Both the position numbers and the translations under genes were made by a program. DNA of 64,000 nucleotides from Saprospiraceae bacterium. GTDB lineage: Bacteria; Bacteroidota; Bacteroidia; Chitinophagales; Saprospiraceae. The DNA lies in the NCBI GenBank assembly GCA_029251525.1, contig JAQXDE010000038.1, positions 1 through 64,000 on the forward strand. The letters run 5' to 3'. Below are positions 26,093 to 34,409 of the stretch, in pieces; within the stretch, counting starts at the first letter, position 1, and each line of letters starts with the position of its first letter. The notes below the pieces were generated by a model. The model worked only from the letters and a program-made list of their open reading frames with translations, was not told where the DNA came from and did not search any database.

Positions 26093-27547
26093 TCAAGAAA
26101 ATTTAATGCACACATTTTTAGGTTCAGTAAAAAATTTCATTGCTTCTAAACCACCTTCTCGACCAACACCTGAATTTTTTACACCACCAAAAGGAGTTCG
26201 TAGATCACGAACCATCCAACAATTCACCCATACAATTCCTGCGTCTATATTTTCTGCCATTCGGTTGGCTTTTGAAATGTCTTTTGTCCAAATCGTGGCA
26301 GATAAACCATAATTTGTTCCATTAGCAAAACCCAAAACTTCTTCTTCTGTATCGAAAGGAGTGATGGTTACTACAGGACCGAAAATCTCTTCTTGAATTG
26401 TTCTACAGTCTTGAGTCAGACCCTCAATGACGGATGGACGAAGGAAATATCCATCAGCGTTTTCACCTTTCATTTTGACAGGAGTTCCTCCACAAAGAAT
26501 AGTCCCTCCTTCAACCTCTGCAAGAGTTAGGTAACTCATTACTTTTTCCATATGAGCTTTTGAAACGAGTGCACCTAGATCGGTTACAGTTGAAAATGGA
26601 TCGCCTATTTTTAAAAATTGGGTTCGCTTGACAAGTTCATCTCGAAATTTCTCATAGATCGCCCGTTCAACATAAATGCGAGAACCACATAAGCAAATTT
26701 GTCCATTATTTGAAAAGGAAGATCGTAAAGTGGTCATCATCATTTCATCAAAATCACAATCCGCGAAAATGATATTAGGATTTTTTCCACCTAATTCTAA
26801 TGAGAGTTTTTTAAACATTGGACCTGCTGTTGCGATAATTTTTTTTCCAGTTTCAGTGCCTCCTGTGAATGAGATAGCTTTGATGCGAGGATGTTCTACT
26901 ATAGCTTGACCTGTTTTTGCCCCAAATCCATGGATAATGTTTAAAACACCTTCTGGTAATCCAGCTTCGATACAAGCTTTTGAAAGCATATATGCAGTCA
27001 TTGGGGTCATCTCTGACGGTTTGCCAATTACACAATTTCCAGTTGCAAGAGCTGGTGCGATTTTCCATGTAAATAAATAAAGTGGCAGATTCCATGGTGA
27101 AATGCAACCTACAACACCTATTGGCTGGCGTAAAGTATAGTTGATAGCTTCATTTGGCATTGCATGTGACTCTGAGGAAAAGTGCAAAAGAGATGTTGCA
27201 AAAAACCTAATATTTTGATGTGCGCGAGGAATGTCAACACTCCGAGCCATTGCAAATGGTTTTCCAGAGTCGATACTTTCTGCTTTAGCAAATTCATCTA
27301 AATTTTGTTCTATGATATCAGCTATTCTGGTCAAAATTCGGAATCGCTTAGCTGGTTCCATTTTTTTCCATTCAGGTAAAGCACGTTCTGCTGCCTCAAT
27401 AGCTAGTTGCACATCTTTCTCATCTGAGTCAGGAATATGAGAATAAACTTGACCAATCGCAGGATTATAATTGTCAAAGTATTCGCCTGAGATGGCTGGA
27501 ACGAGTGCACCATTGATATAGTTTTTAATGTATTTATCTGGGCTCAT
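26093..27547 (-). CDS. NAD-dependent aldehyde dehydrogenase, ALDH8/muconic-semialdehyde type
   Basis: 484 residues, full-length ALDH fold. Catalytic Cys is in NNGQICLCGSR and the general-base Glu in LSLELGGKNPN; the NAD site shows ISPWNLPLYLF and ISFTGGTETGKKI. Overall similarity is to the 2-hydroxymuconic/2-aminomuconic semialdehyde dehydrogenase (ALDH8) group used in tryptophan or aromatic degradation. No kynurenine-pathway gene stands beside it in this window, so the physiological aldehyde remains open. It is cytoplasmic. The cyclase-like lipoprotein gene follows upstream on the same strand after 46 bases. Confidence 0.88.
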   Translation of the reverse strand: MSPDKYIKNYINGALVPAISGEYFDNYNPAIGQVYSHIPDSDEKDVQLAIEAAERALPEWKKMEPAKRFRILTRIADIIEQNLDEFAKAESIDSGKPFAMARSVDIPRAHQNIRFFATSLLHFSSESHAMPNEAINYTLRQPIGVVGCISPWNLPLYLFTWKIAPALATGNCVIGKPSEMTPMTAYMLSKACIEAGLPEGVLNIIHGFGAKTGQAIVEHPRIKAISFTGGTETGKKIIATAGPMFKKLSLELGGKNPNIIFADCDFDEMMMTTLRSSFSNNGQICLCGSRIYVERAIYEKFRDELVKRTQFLKIGDPFSTVTDLGALVSKAHMEKVMSYLTLAEVEGGTILCGGTPVKMKGENADGYFLRPSVIEGLTQDCRTIQEEIFGPVVTITPFDTEEEVLGFANGTNYGLSATIWTKDISKANRMAENIDAGIVWVNCWMVRDLRTPFGGVKNSGVGREGGLEAMKFFTEPKNVCIKFS

Positions 27548-27593
27548 CTTCTATGAATAATTAGTTTCAAAAAAATTATAAATATTTTGTTTT

Positions 27594-28601
27594 TTAAAAT
27601 ACGCCAGCTGCCTCCTTGTAAACTACTGCTAAAACTGTTTGTCCAACAGCTCTCAATGTTTTTTTATCAATGATATTCATATTATCATCATGGGTGTGCC
27701 AGTAATTTCCAAAGCCACTCCGAGTTGTAGAAGGTCGATTGATGATATCGATCATTGGAATATTTGCAATTTCGTTGACAAATTTATGATCATCAATCAA
27801 TGGTCCTGAAGCTTCATTGACGAAGAAATTTCCATACCCCCTTTCCTGTGCAATCTTCCAAACTTTATTCATCACTTTGGGGGCATAATTCATGGAGACT
27901 TGATCTTTGGTAAAACGAGCATTTTTTGAACCAGCCATGTCAAGTAAAATTCCGAATTTTGGTTTGTGGCTTGTGTGTAAATTTTTCGCCCAGTGCTGAG
28001 AACCTAAACACCATTCTGTTTCTTTTCCTCCACTAGAGCCTTGATCTTCTGCATCAAATAAAACAATATCAATTCCCAAATCAATTTTATTGAGACTTAT
28101 TTGTCGTGCAATTTCGATTAACATTCCTACGCCACTTGCTCCATCATCTGCACCAAGGATAGCTTCTTTTTGTTTTTTTTCATCTGTATCTTGGTCGCCA
28201 ATATGTCGAGTGTCCCAATGTGCTGCAAGAACAACTCGATGCGAGTTTGAAGGATTAAATTGAGCTATGACATTGGTTGAGTTAAGTAATTTGTTTTGAA
28301 AAGACCTTACTTGAAAATTTTGTTCGATAACTTCTGCTCCGTATGATTTGAATTTTTGGACATACCAATTTTTAGTGGTAGTATGAGCTTTTGTATTTGG
28401 AACTCGTGGACCGAAATCTACTTGTTTTTTTGTGAAAAGATAGGCAGAGTCTCGATGAAATTTTGGAATGCTAACAGTTTTTTTGGAAGAATCCTTTAGG
28501 GTAATCGTAGGAGTTTTTGGTTTTGGATCGGCAGTGCAACCATTGCATCCGATTAAAAAAAGTGCAACAAAAAAATAAAAAGGGGTTAATCGTCTCAACA
28601 T
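27594..28601 (-). CDS. M28-fold lipoprotein, probable glutaminyl-peptide cyclotransferase
   Basis: About 335 residues. I chose the internal ATG at 28601 because it starts a lipoprotein signal (MLRRLTPFYFFVALFLIGC, lipobox Cys19), so the protein is membrane-anchored in the envelope. Zinc-site motifs of the M28/glutaminyl-cyclase fold are present: LAAHWDTRH, LGADDGASGVGMLIEIAR, VLFDAEDQG and the final YWHTHDDN. The WCLGSQHWA segment resembles Bacteroidota glutaminyl cyclases such as the Porphyromonas enzyme. Such an enzyme turns N-terminal Gln into pyroglutamate. An aminopeptidase role is the alternative. All signal-peptidase-I substrates I found in this window expose Gln at the mature N-terminus, which favours the cyclase. 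Confidence 0.75.
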   Translation of the reverse strand: MLRRLTPFYFFVALFLIGCNGCTADPKPKTPTITLKDSSKKTVSIPKFHRDSAYLFTKKQVDFGPRVPNTKAHTTTKNWYVQKFKSYGAEVIEQNFQVRSFQNKLLNSTNVIAQFNPSNSHRVVLAAHWDTRHIGDQDTDEKKQKEAILGADDGASGVGMLIEIARQISLNKIDLGIDIVLFDAEDQGSSGGKETEWCLGSQHWAKNLHTSHKPKFGILLDMAGSKNARFTKDQVSMNYAPKVMNKVWKIAQERGYGNFFVNEASGPLIDDHKFVNEIANIPMIDIINRPSTTRSGFGNYWHTHDDNMNIIDKKTLRAVGQTVLAVVYKEAAGVF

Positions 28602-28801
28602 TCTATTTAGTTTTAGTTCTTCAAAAATCAAGTGATAAAGTTAAACAAATAATTGAAGTTGGAAAGAGGATTTAGCCTTTCACGACCTATTCCAATAAAT
28701 TAGTAATAAATATAAAAAATAAACATAGCGTTTTATGAATTTTAAGCTAGTAGCAAAGACTAACTATTCTCGGATTAGGCTATTAAAAACTTCCTGAAAT
28801 A

Positions 28802-28832
28802 TTTGTAAAACCTATCAAAAACACTATCTTTG
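28802..28832 (+). promoter_or_regulatory. Promoter of the rpsF operon
   Basis: TTTG at 28802-28805, a 19-base spacer, and TATCTTTG at 28825-28832 match the Bacteroidota sigma consensus (TTTG / TAnnTTTG) perfectly. The start of transcription is expected near 28839, about 45 bases before rpsF. Confidence 0.8.
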
Positions 28833-28882
28833 CATCCGTTTTCATAAATTATATTAATTCACTAAAAAAATACTTCACGTAA

Positions 28883-29350
28883 ATGAGAAATTACGAAGTA
28901 AATTTCATCGTAGATTCAGTACTGTCGGGCGATGAAATAAATGCGACAGCTCAGACTTATTTCGATATGTTGACATCTAATGAAGCAACTATTGTTGATA
29001 AAGGAGAGATGGGATTACGCCAATTGGCTTACCCAATTAAAGGACGCACCACAGGTGTTTACTTTTGTACAGAATTTCAAGTACCAAGTGGTGCTATTAT
29101 TGCTCAGCTCGAATTGGCACTTCGCCGAGATGAGCGTATCATGAGATTTTTATCTGTAAAATTAGATAAATTCGGAGTTAAATATAACGACGACAAGCGT
29201 AACGGATTAATCGGAAAGAAAAAAGACAAAGTAAAGTCTGAAATCAAAAAGGAAGTAGCTGCTGAGAAAAAAGCTACTCCTGCTAAAAAAGCTGATGCTC
29301 CTGCTAAAGCTGCTCCTGCTCCTGTTGCAAAAGCAGAGGAAGAAGAGTAA
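28883..29350 (+). CDS. rpsF: Ribosomal protein S6
   Basis: 155 residues. The S6 fold is recognisable from MRNYEVNFIVDSVLSGDE, MGLRQLAYPIKGRTTGVYF and RRDERIMRFLSVKLD. S6 binds S18 on the 30S platform. The core ends near residue 115; a Lys/Ala-rich tail of about 40 residues follows (KKEVAAEKKATPAKKADAP), an extension common in Bacteroidota and probably disordered. It is first in the rpsF-rpsR-rplI operon, without an ssb gene between, and is driven by the promoter at 28802-28832. AT-rich leader, no Shine-Dalgarno. Confidence 0.97.
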   Translation: MRNYEVNFIVDSVLSGDEINATAQTYFDMLTSNEATIVDKGEMGLRQLAYPIKGRTTGVYFCTEFQVPSGAIIAQLELALRRDERIMRFLSVKLDKFGVKYNDDKRNGLIGKKKDKVKSEIKKEVAAEKKATPAKKADAPAKAAPAPVAKAEEEE

Positions 29351-29397
29351 TTCTTTTTACGATTAATTAATTTTCTAATTATTAAAATAAAAAAATC

Positions 29398-29664
29398 ATG
29401 GCTTCTAGAGACGATATAAAATTTCTTAGTAATCCAAATATTGGTCAGGATAGGAAAAAATATTGCCGATTCAAAAAATTTGGAATCAAGCATATTGACT
29501 ACAAAGATCCTGACTTCTTGTTACAGTTTATTAATGAGCAAGGAAAGATTCTTCCTCGACGAATTACTGGTAACTCTTTAAAATACCAACGGAAAATGTC
29601 TACAGCTGTAAAGCGTGCTCGTCATTTGGCTATTTTACCGTATGTAACGGATTTGTTAAAATAA
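29398..29664 (+). CDS. rpsR: Ribosomal protein S18
   Basis: 88 residues. The core motif [18 protein letters not shown] and LRQF-like [16 protein letters not shown], then [20 protein letters not shown], identify S18. It packs with S6 on the 30S subunit. The gene lies 47 bases after rpsF and 79 before rplI, all on one strand. Only one Cys remains in the N-terminal region, so a zinc-binding CxxC form is not indicated. Confidence 0.97.
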   Translation: MASRDDIKFLSNPNIGQDRKKYCRFKKFGIKHIDYKDPDFLLQFINEQGKILPRRITGNSLKYQRKMSTAVKRARHLAILPYVTDLLK

Positions 29665-29743
29665 ATTTTTTAGGTAGGAAATTTTATTGCCTACCATGAT
29701 CAAGGCAAAATCTTAAATGATTTTCCAAAAAAAAAATTTCATC

Positions 29744-30187
29744 ATGGATATTATATTATTGGCAGATTTAGATAAAGTTGGAGACAAGCACGAAGTGGTA
29801 ACCGTAAAAAATGGTTACGGCCGAAATTTCTTGATTCCTCAAGGGTTGGCATTAATTGCTAATGCTTCCAATATGAAAAAATTGGATGATCTTAAGGCTA
29901 AGGAAAATGCTGCTGAAGCTGCAAAAGTTGATGTTTATAGAGACATAGCTACTAAACTAGAAGGTAAAACTTTGAAGATTGGAGCAAAGGCAGGTACCAG
30001 TGGAAAGATTTTTGGAAGTGTAACTACTATCCAAATCATTCAAGCATTGAAAGAACAATTTGATGTGGAAGTTTTGCGTAAAAGGGTTTCTCTTGAAGAT
30101 ATCAAGGAAGTTGGATCTTATACTGCAACGTTAAATTTACATCCTGAAGTTGTTGTTGAATTACCAATTGAAGTAGCTGCTGAATAA
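29744..30187 (+). CDS. rplI: Ribosomal protein L9
   Basis: About 147 residues, the normal L9 length. The N-terminal domain reads MDIILLADLDKVGDKHEVVTV followed by KNGYGRNFLIPQGLA, then the long connecting helix (KKLDDLKAKENAAEAAK) and C-terminal domain (KIFGSVTTIQI ... KRVSLEDIKEVGSYTA). L9 binds 23S rRNA near the L1 stalk. The ATG at 29744 was chosen over one at 29717, because the earlier one adds nine residues absent from the family. It ends the ribosomal operon before a terminator. Confidence 0.97.
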   Translation: MDIILLADLDKVGDKHEVVTVKNGYGRNFLIPQGLALIANASNMKKLDDLKAKENAAEAAKVDVYRDIATKLEGKTLKIGAKAGTSGKIFGSVTTIQIIQALKEQFDVEVLRKRVSLEDIKEVGSYTATLNLHPEVVVELPIEVAAE

Positions 30188-30212
30188 TTTAGCCTGCTTT
30201 AGTTTTTAAGAT

Positions 30213-30253
30213 AAAAAAGTCCGAGTCATTTGTATGGCTCGGATTATTTTTTT
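30213..30253. terminator. Terminator between rplI and argH
   Basis: AGTCCGAG (30218-30225) pairs with CTCGGATT (30238-30245), with A-run before and T-run after (to 30253). It can serve both convergent operons. Confidence 0.8.
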
Positions 30254-30257
30254 GGGG

Positions 30258-31589
30258 TTAGGAAAGTAATTTTGCAATTTGATTTTCTATTTTTTCAAAA
30301 TCAAATTGCTGATAAATTTTATTCATCTTTTGCTTTATTTGATTATTGCAAAGATTTCCTAAACTACCTTCGTGCGTATGGCTAATATTTTTATCAAAAG
30401 TAAAGTTGTCATTTTCTATATTCATTCCAATAGTTTTATAAGCATCTCGGAAAGATATTCCTTTTAATACTAATCGATTTACTTCTTCCACACTATACAA
30501 GTATTCATATTTTTTTTCACCCAAAATATCTTTGCGAACTTCTATTTTTTTTAAAGCTAAAGTGGTGACTCTCAGACAATCTTTTAAATTTTTGATAGCT
30601 GGGAAAACGGTTTCTTTTAGCAGTTGGAAGTCTCGATGATATCCAGTAGTTAAATTGTTACAAACTCCCATAGTTTGTTGAGGAAGGTTTTGTATTTGAT
30701 TTGACTTAGCTCGAATGAGCTCAAAAATATCTGGATTTTTTTTGTGTGGCATAATACTCGAACCTGTGGTGAATTCTATTGGTAATTTTAGAAAATTATA
30801 ATTTTGATTGGAAAAAAGACAAATATCTGTTGCTAATTTTCCTAAAGTATTGGCAATGGAAGCCATCGCAAAACTTAAAATTAATTCCGTTTTTCCTCTT
30901 CCCATTTGAGCATGAACCACATTATAATTCAAATTATCAAATCCCAAAAGTTGAGTGGTTAATGTTCTATTCAATGGAAAAGAACTTCCATAACCTGCTG
31001 CTGAACCTAACGGATTTTGATTATTGATTTTATGTGCAGAAAGTAACAGTTGCAAGTCATCAGCTAGGGACTCAGCGAATGCGCCAAACCACAAACCGAA
31101 AGAAGATACCATTGCAATTTGTGTATGGGTATAACCTGGCATCAAAACATCTTTATGTTGCTCACTCACACTTTGGAGTTTTTCAAACAATGTTTTTACT
31201 AATTCAGAAATGCTTTGAATTTCTTCTCGGAAAAATAACCGTAAGTCCACCAACACTTGGTCATTTCGAGAACGACCGCTGTGAATCTTTTTCCCAACAT
31301 CGCCTAACTTTTGTGTTAGCATCCATTCGATTTGAGAATGGACATCTTCCATTCCTTCTTCGATTTGAAAATTGTCCTTTTCGATTTCTTGATAAATATT
31401 TTTTAATTCAACTTGTAAATCTTGGAGTTCTTTTTTTTCTAAAAGTCCAATTGATTCCAACATCTCAATATGAGCAAGAGAACCTTGCACATCAAATTTT
31501 GCTAAAAATAAATCGAGCTCTCGATCTTTTCCAACGGTAAAATCTTCAATGGTTTTGTCGAGTGTGAAATCTTTTTGCCAGAGTTTCAT
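30258..31589 (-). CDS. argH: Argininosuccinate lyase
   Basis: 443 residues of the fumarase/aspartase superfamily; the last step of arginine synthesis, splitting argininosuccinate into arginine and fumarate in the cytoplasm. The signature loop GSSIMPHKKNPDIFEL is intact, as are HSGRSRNDQVLVDLRLF and the MPGYTHTQIA motif with the catalytic His. It is the last gene of the eight-gene arg operon, overlapping argE by four bases. Length is slightly short of the usual 455-470, with no missing motif. Confidence 0.96.
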   Translation of the reverse strand: MKLWQKDFTLDKTIEDFTVGKDRELDLFLAKFDVQGSLAHIEMLESIGLLEKKELQDLQVELKNIYQEIEKDNFQIEEGMEDVHSQIEWMLTQKLGDVGKKIHSGRSRNDQVLVDLRLFFREEIQSISELVKTLFEKLQSVSEQHKDVLMPGYTHTQIAMVSSFGLWFGAFAESLADDLQLLLSAHKINNQNPLGSAAGYGSSFPLNRTLTTQLLGFDNLNYNVVHAQMGRGKTELILSFAMASIANTLGKLATDICLFSNQNYNFLKLPIEFTTGSSIMPHKKNPDIFELIRAKSNQIQNLPQQTMGVCNNLTTGYHRDFQLLKETVFPAIKNLKDCLRVTTLALKKIEVRKDILGEKKYEYLYSVEEVNRLVLKGISFRDAYKTIGMNIENDNFTFDKNISHTHEGSLGNLCNNQIKQKMNKIYQQFDFEKIENQIAKLLS

Positions 31590-32647
31590 AAGATTGTTTT
31601 TACTAAAAGTTCAATATAAATATCAATGCCTTTTTCAATTTCTTTTAAATAAATAAATTCATCAGCGGTGTGCGAACGGGCGGAATTTCCACAACCAATT
31701 TTTAATGTTGGAAAAGAAAGTAGGGCTTGATCCGAAAGGGTAGGCGAACCAAAATATCCCAAATCTAAACTCAAACCACTTTGCACCAAAGGATGAGTCA
31801 AAGGAATTTCTGAAGAATTTAAACGAAAGGAACGAGCTTTGATTGTTGATTTTAAATGCTTTTGCAAAATAGCAAAAGCTGCTTGATTTGAATATTTTTC
31901 ATTTGTTCGAACATCAATCACAAAGCTACAAGCATCTGGGACAACATTATGCTGAGTACCTGAATTGATTTGAGTAACTGTCATTTTTGTTTCCCCCAAC
32001 TGATCAGAAACTTTCTCAAATTTATAATTTCGAATCCATTCCAAATCTTCCAATACTTCATAAATTGCATTGATGCCTTCCTCTCTCGCGGCATGTCCTG
32101 CTTTCCCTTTTGCGATTCCATCGACGACCATCAAACCTTTTTCCGCAATCGCCATTTTCATTTCAGTAGGTTCACCAATGATCCCAAAATCTATTTTTCC
32201 AAAATCATCAACAACTGAAGCGATTCCGTTTTTACCTGAAATTTCTTCTTCTGCAGTTGCTGCAAGTATAATGTTATAATTCAGATTTTCTTTTTCATAG
32301 AAAAATAAAAAAGTAGCAATCAAGCTCACTAAACAACCTCCTGCATCATTACTTCCAAGGCCAAATAATTTTCCATTTTCGATTAAAGGCTCATGTGGAT
32401 TTTTAGTCCAAGCTTTTACGGGACGAACTGTGTCGTGATGGGAGTTCAATAAAATTGTTGGAAGTGAATCATTCCAAGATTTATTTTTTATCCACACATT
32501 ATTTCCTTTTCGAAAAGTTGGAATTGATTTTTTTTGAAAAAAGCTTTGAACGCAATCCGCTGTTTTGTTTTCCTCTTTTGAAAATGAAGGAATAGAAATA
32601 TGTGTTTTTAGAAGTTCAATAGATTCTATTTTTAATTTTTGTAACAT
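31586..32647 (-). CDS. argE: Acylornithine/acylcitrulline deacylase (ArgE, M20 family)
   Basis: 353 residues, an M20 zinc amidohydrolase. Metal ligands are in LLNSHHDTVRP (His, Asp), LGSNDAGGCL, AATAEEEISG (Glu-Glu), GIIGEPTEM and the last GNSARSHTADEFI. In this pathway carbamoylation happens before deacylation, so the likely substrate is N-acyl-citrulline. It lies between argB and argH. The active-site set is complete. Confidence 0.9.
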   Translation of the reverse strand: MLQKLKIESIELLKTHISIPSFSKEENKTADCVQSFFQKKSIPTFRKGNNVWIKNKSWNDSLPTILLNSHHDTVRPVKAWTKNPHEPLIENGKLFGLGSNDAGGCLVSLIATFLFFYEKENLNYNIILAATAEEEISGKNGIASVVDDFGKIDFGIIGEPTEMKMAIAEKGLMVVDGIAKGKAGHAAREEGINAIYEVLEDLEWIRNYKFEKVSDQLGETKMTVTQINSGTQHNVVPDACSFVIDVRTNEKYSNQAAFAILQKHLKSTIKARSFRLNSSEIPLTHPLVQSGLSLDLGYFGSPTLSDQALLSFPTLKIGCGNSARSHTADEFIYLKEIEKGIDIYIELLVKTIL

Positions 32648-32664
32648 TATTTTTACATTTTAAA

Positions 32665-33447
32665 TTAAAGTTGAATCAGTGTTCCACTTTGATGATGAAT
32701 TGCTTTTGATCCACAAATAAAAACTTTTTCTACTTTATTCTTTAGTGCAAAAAAAGCATTGTCCATTTTGGGGATCATACCTTCTGAGATAATCCCAGCA
32801 TGTTTATATTTTTGAAAATCCTTAAAACTTATTATTTCAATAATAGAATTATCATCTTCTGGATTTTTTAAAACTCCATTTTTTTCAAAACAAAATTTCA
32901 AAGTAGTTTTAAAAAAATGAGCGAGTGCGACGGCTAGTTCAGAAGCAATAGTGTCAGCGTTGGTATTTAGCAAATGTCCATTTTTATCATGAGTGATCGC
33001 ACAAAAAACAGGTGTTACATCATTGTTTAAAAGTTGTTGCAAAATTGTAGTCTCCACAAAATCAATATCACCTGCAAAGCCATAATCAATATCTTTGAAA
33101 ACTCGTTTGTGCGACTGAATCAAATTCAAATCAGCACCTGTCAAACCCAAAGCATTGCACGGAATTGCTTGAAGTATGCTCACGATTTTTTTATTATAAA
33201 GCCCCGCATAAACCATGGTGACTACATCCAAAGTTGCGAGATCGGTTACTCTTCGACCTTCAATTATTTTAGGAGTAAGTCCCAGTTTTTTGCTCCAGGT
33301 AGTAGCTGATTTTCCTCCTCCATGAACTAGAATTTTTGGGCCTTTAATTTTTGCAAATTGCTCAAGAGTAGATTTTAATTTTTGTTCATCTTCGATAAGT
33401 TTACCACCGATTTTAATAATGGAGAGAGGTGGCTTTTGATTTTTCAT
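32665..33447 (-). CDS. argB: Acylglutamate kinase
   Basis: 260 residues of the amino-acid kinase family, phosphorylating N-acyl-glutamate, second step of the pathway. The phosphate-binding stretch IIKIGGKLIED and LVHGGGKSATTWSKKLG, and GRRVTDLATLDVV are characteristic; the NTNADTIASELAVALAHF segment is the Asp-rich nucleotide region. Its ATG overlaps the argF' stop by four bases. In Bacteroidota with a succinyl-type ArgF', the acyl group may be succinyl instead of acetyl; the sequence of ArgB does not let me decide. Confidence 0.93.
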   Translation of the reverse strand: MKNQKPPLSIIKIGGKLIEDEQKLKSTLEQFAKIKGPKILVHGGGKSATTWSKKLGLTPKIIEGRRVTDLATLDVVTMVYAGLYNKKIVSILQAIPCNALGLTGADLNLIQSHKRVFKDIDYGFAGDIDFVETTILQQLLNNDVTPVFCAITHDKNGHLLNTNADTIASELAVALAHFFKTTLKFCFEKNGVLKNPEDDNSIIEIISFKDFQKYKHAGIISEGMIPKMDNAFFALKNKVEKVFICGSKAIHHQSGTLIQL

Positions 33448-34400
33448 AATTCGTTTTTTTTATTTTTTAATAAATCGAATAAAACTGATTGCGTTGCAAA
33501 AGTTCGATTGTTGGCTTGCTCGATGACCAACGAATTTGGGCCATCCAAAACAGAATCATCAACGACGACATTTCTTCTCACAGGCAAGCAATGCATAAAT
33601 TTTCCATTGTTGGTCAAGGCCATTTTTTCGGAGGATATTTTCCAGCTTTCATCTTGCGAAAGTATTTTTCCATAGTAATTAAATGATGACCAATTCTTTG
33701 CGTAAACAAAATCCGCATTTTTAAATGCTTTATTTTGATTGTATTCGATAGTTGCATTTTTAGAAAAGTCAGGAGATAACTCATATCCTTTTGGATGAGT
33801 GATCGTCAAATCCACATCAGCAAAATTCATCCACTCACAAAAAGAATTGGCAACTACTTGGGGCAATACTTTTGGGTGAGGAGCCCAAGTTAAAACAACT
33901 TTTGGATGCTTCGTTTTTTGATTTTCTTTGATGGTTAAAAAATCAGCCAAGGATTGTAAAGGATGCAAAATGGCAGATTCTAAACTTAAAATCGGAACAC
34001 TTGCGTACTGAATAAATTTTTGTAAAATGAAATCTTGATAATCTTTTTCACGGTCAATAAGGGTTGGAAAACTTCGAACCGCGAGCACATTGACAAATTG
34101 ACTTATTACTGCAGCCGCTTCTTTTATATGTTCGGCTTTGTTACCATTCATGATCACTTCATCTTCAAATTCTATCTGCCAACCATCATTTACATTTAGT
34201 GAAATAATATTCATGCCTAAATTCTGAGCAGCTTTCTGAGTACTCATTCTAGTTCGTAAACTTGGATTGAAGAATACCATTCCCAAGGTTTTTCCTTTTC
34301 CAATTTCAGATTGAGATAAAGGATTATTTTTGAAATCAAATGCTTGTTGGACAAGTTGTTCAACATTGGGAATGTCGTGGATGGAGGTGAAATTTTTCAT
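33444..34400 (-). CDS. argF': N-acyl-ornithine carbamoyltransferase (ArgF')
   Basis: 318 residues, a transcarbamylase of the AOTCase/SOTCase branch that carbamoylates acylated ornithine. The carbamoyl-phosphate site reads FFNPSLRTRMSTQ, and TWAPHPKVLPQVVANSF, ITHPKGYEL and FMHCLPVRRN are branch-typical. At the position that separates the types (Glu92 in Xanthomonas acetylornithine enzyme, Pro90 in the Bacteroides succinylornithine enzyme) this protein appears to have Ala89 in NGNKAEHIKEA. Small residues there are known to favour succinyl-ornithine, so a succinylated pathway is predicted. The alignment was by eye. It lies between argD and argB. Confidence 0.93.
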   Translation of the reverse strand: MKNFTSIHDIPNVEQLVQQAFDFKNNPLSQSEIGKGKTLGMVFFNPSLRTRMSTQKAAQNLGMNIISLNVNDGWQIEFEDEVIMNGNKAEHIKEAAAVISQFVNVLAVRSFPTLIDREKDYQDFILQKFIQYASVPILSLESAILHPLQSLADFLTIKENQKTKHPKVVLTWAPHPKVLPQVVANSFCEWMNFADVDLTITHPKGYELSPDFSKNATIEYNQNKAFKNADFVYAKNWSSFNYYGKILSQDESWKISSEKMALTNNGKFMHCLPVRRNVVVDDSVLDGPNSLVIEQANNRTFATQSVLFDLLKNKKNEL

Positions 34401-34409
34401 TTTTGATAA

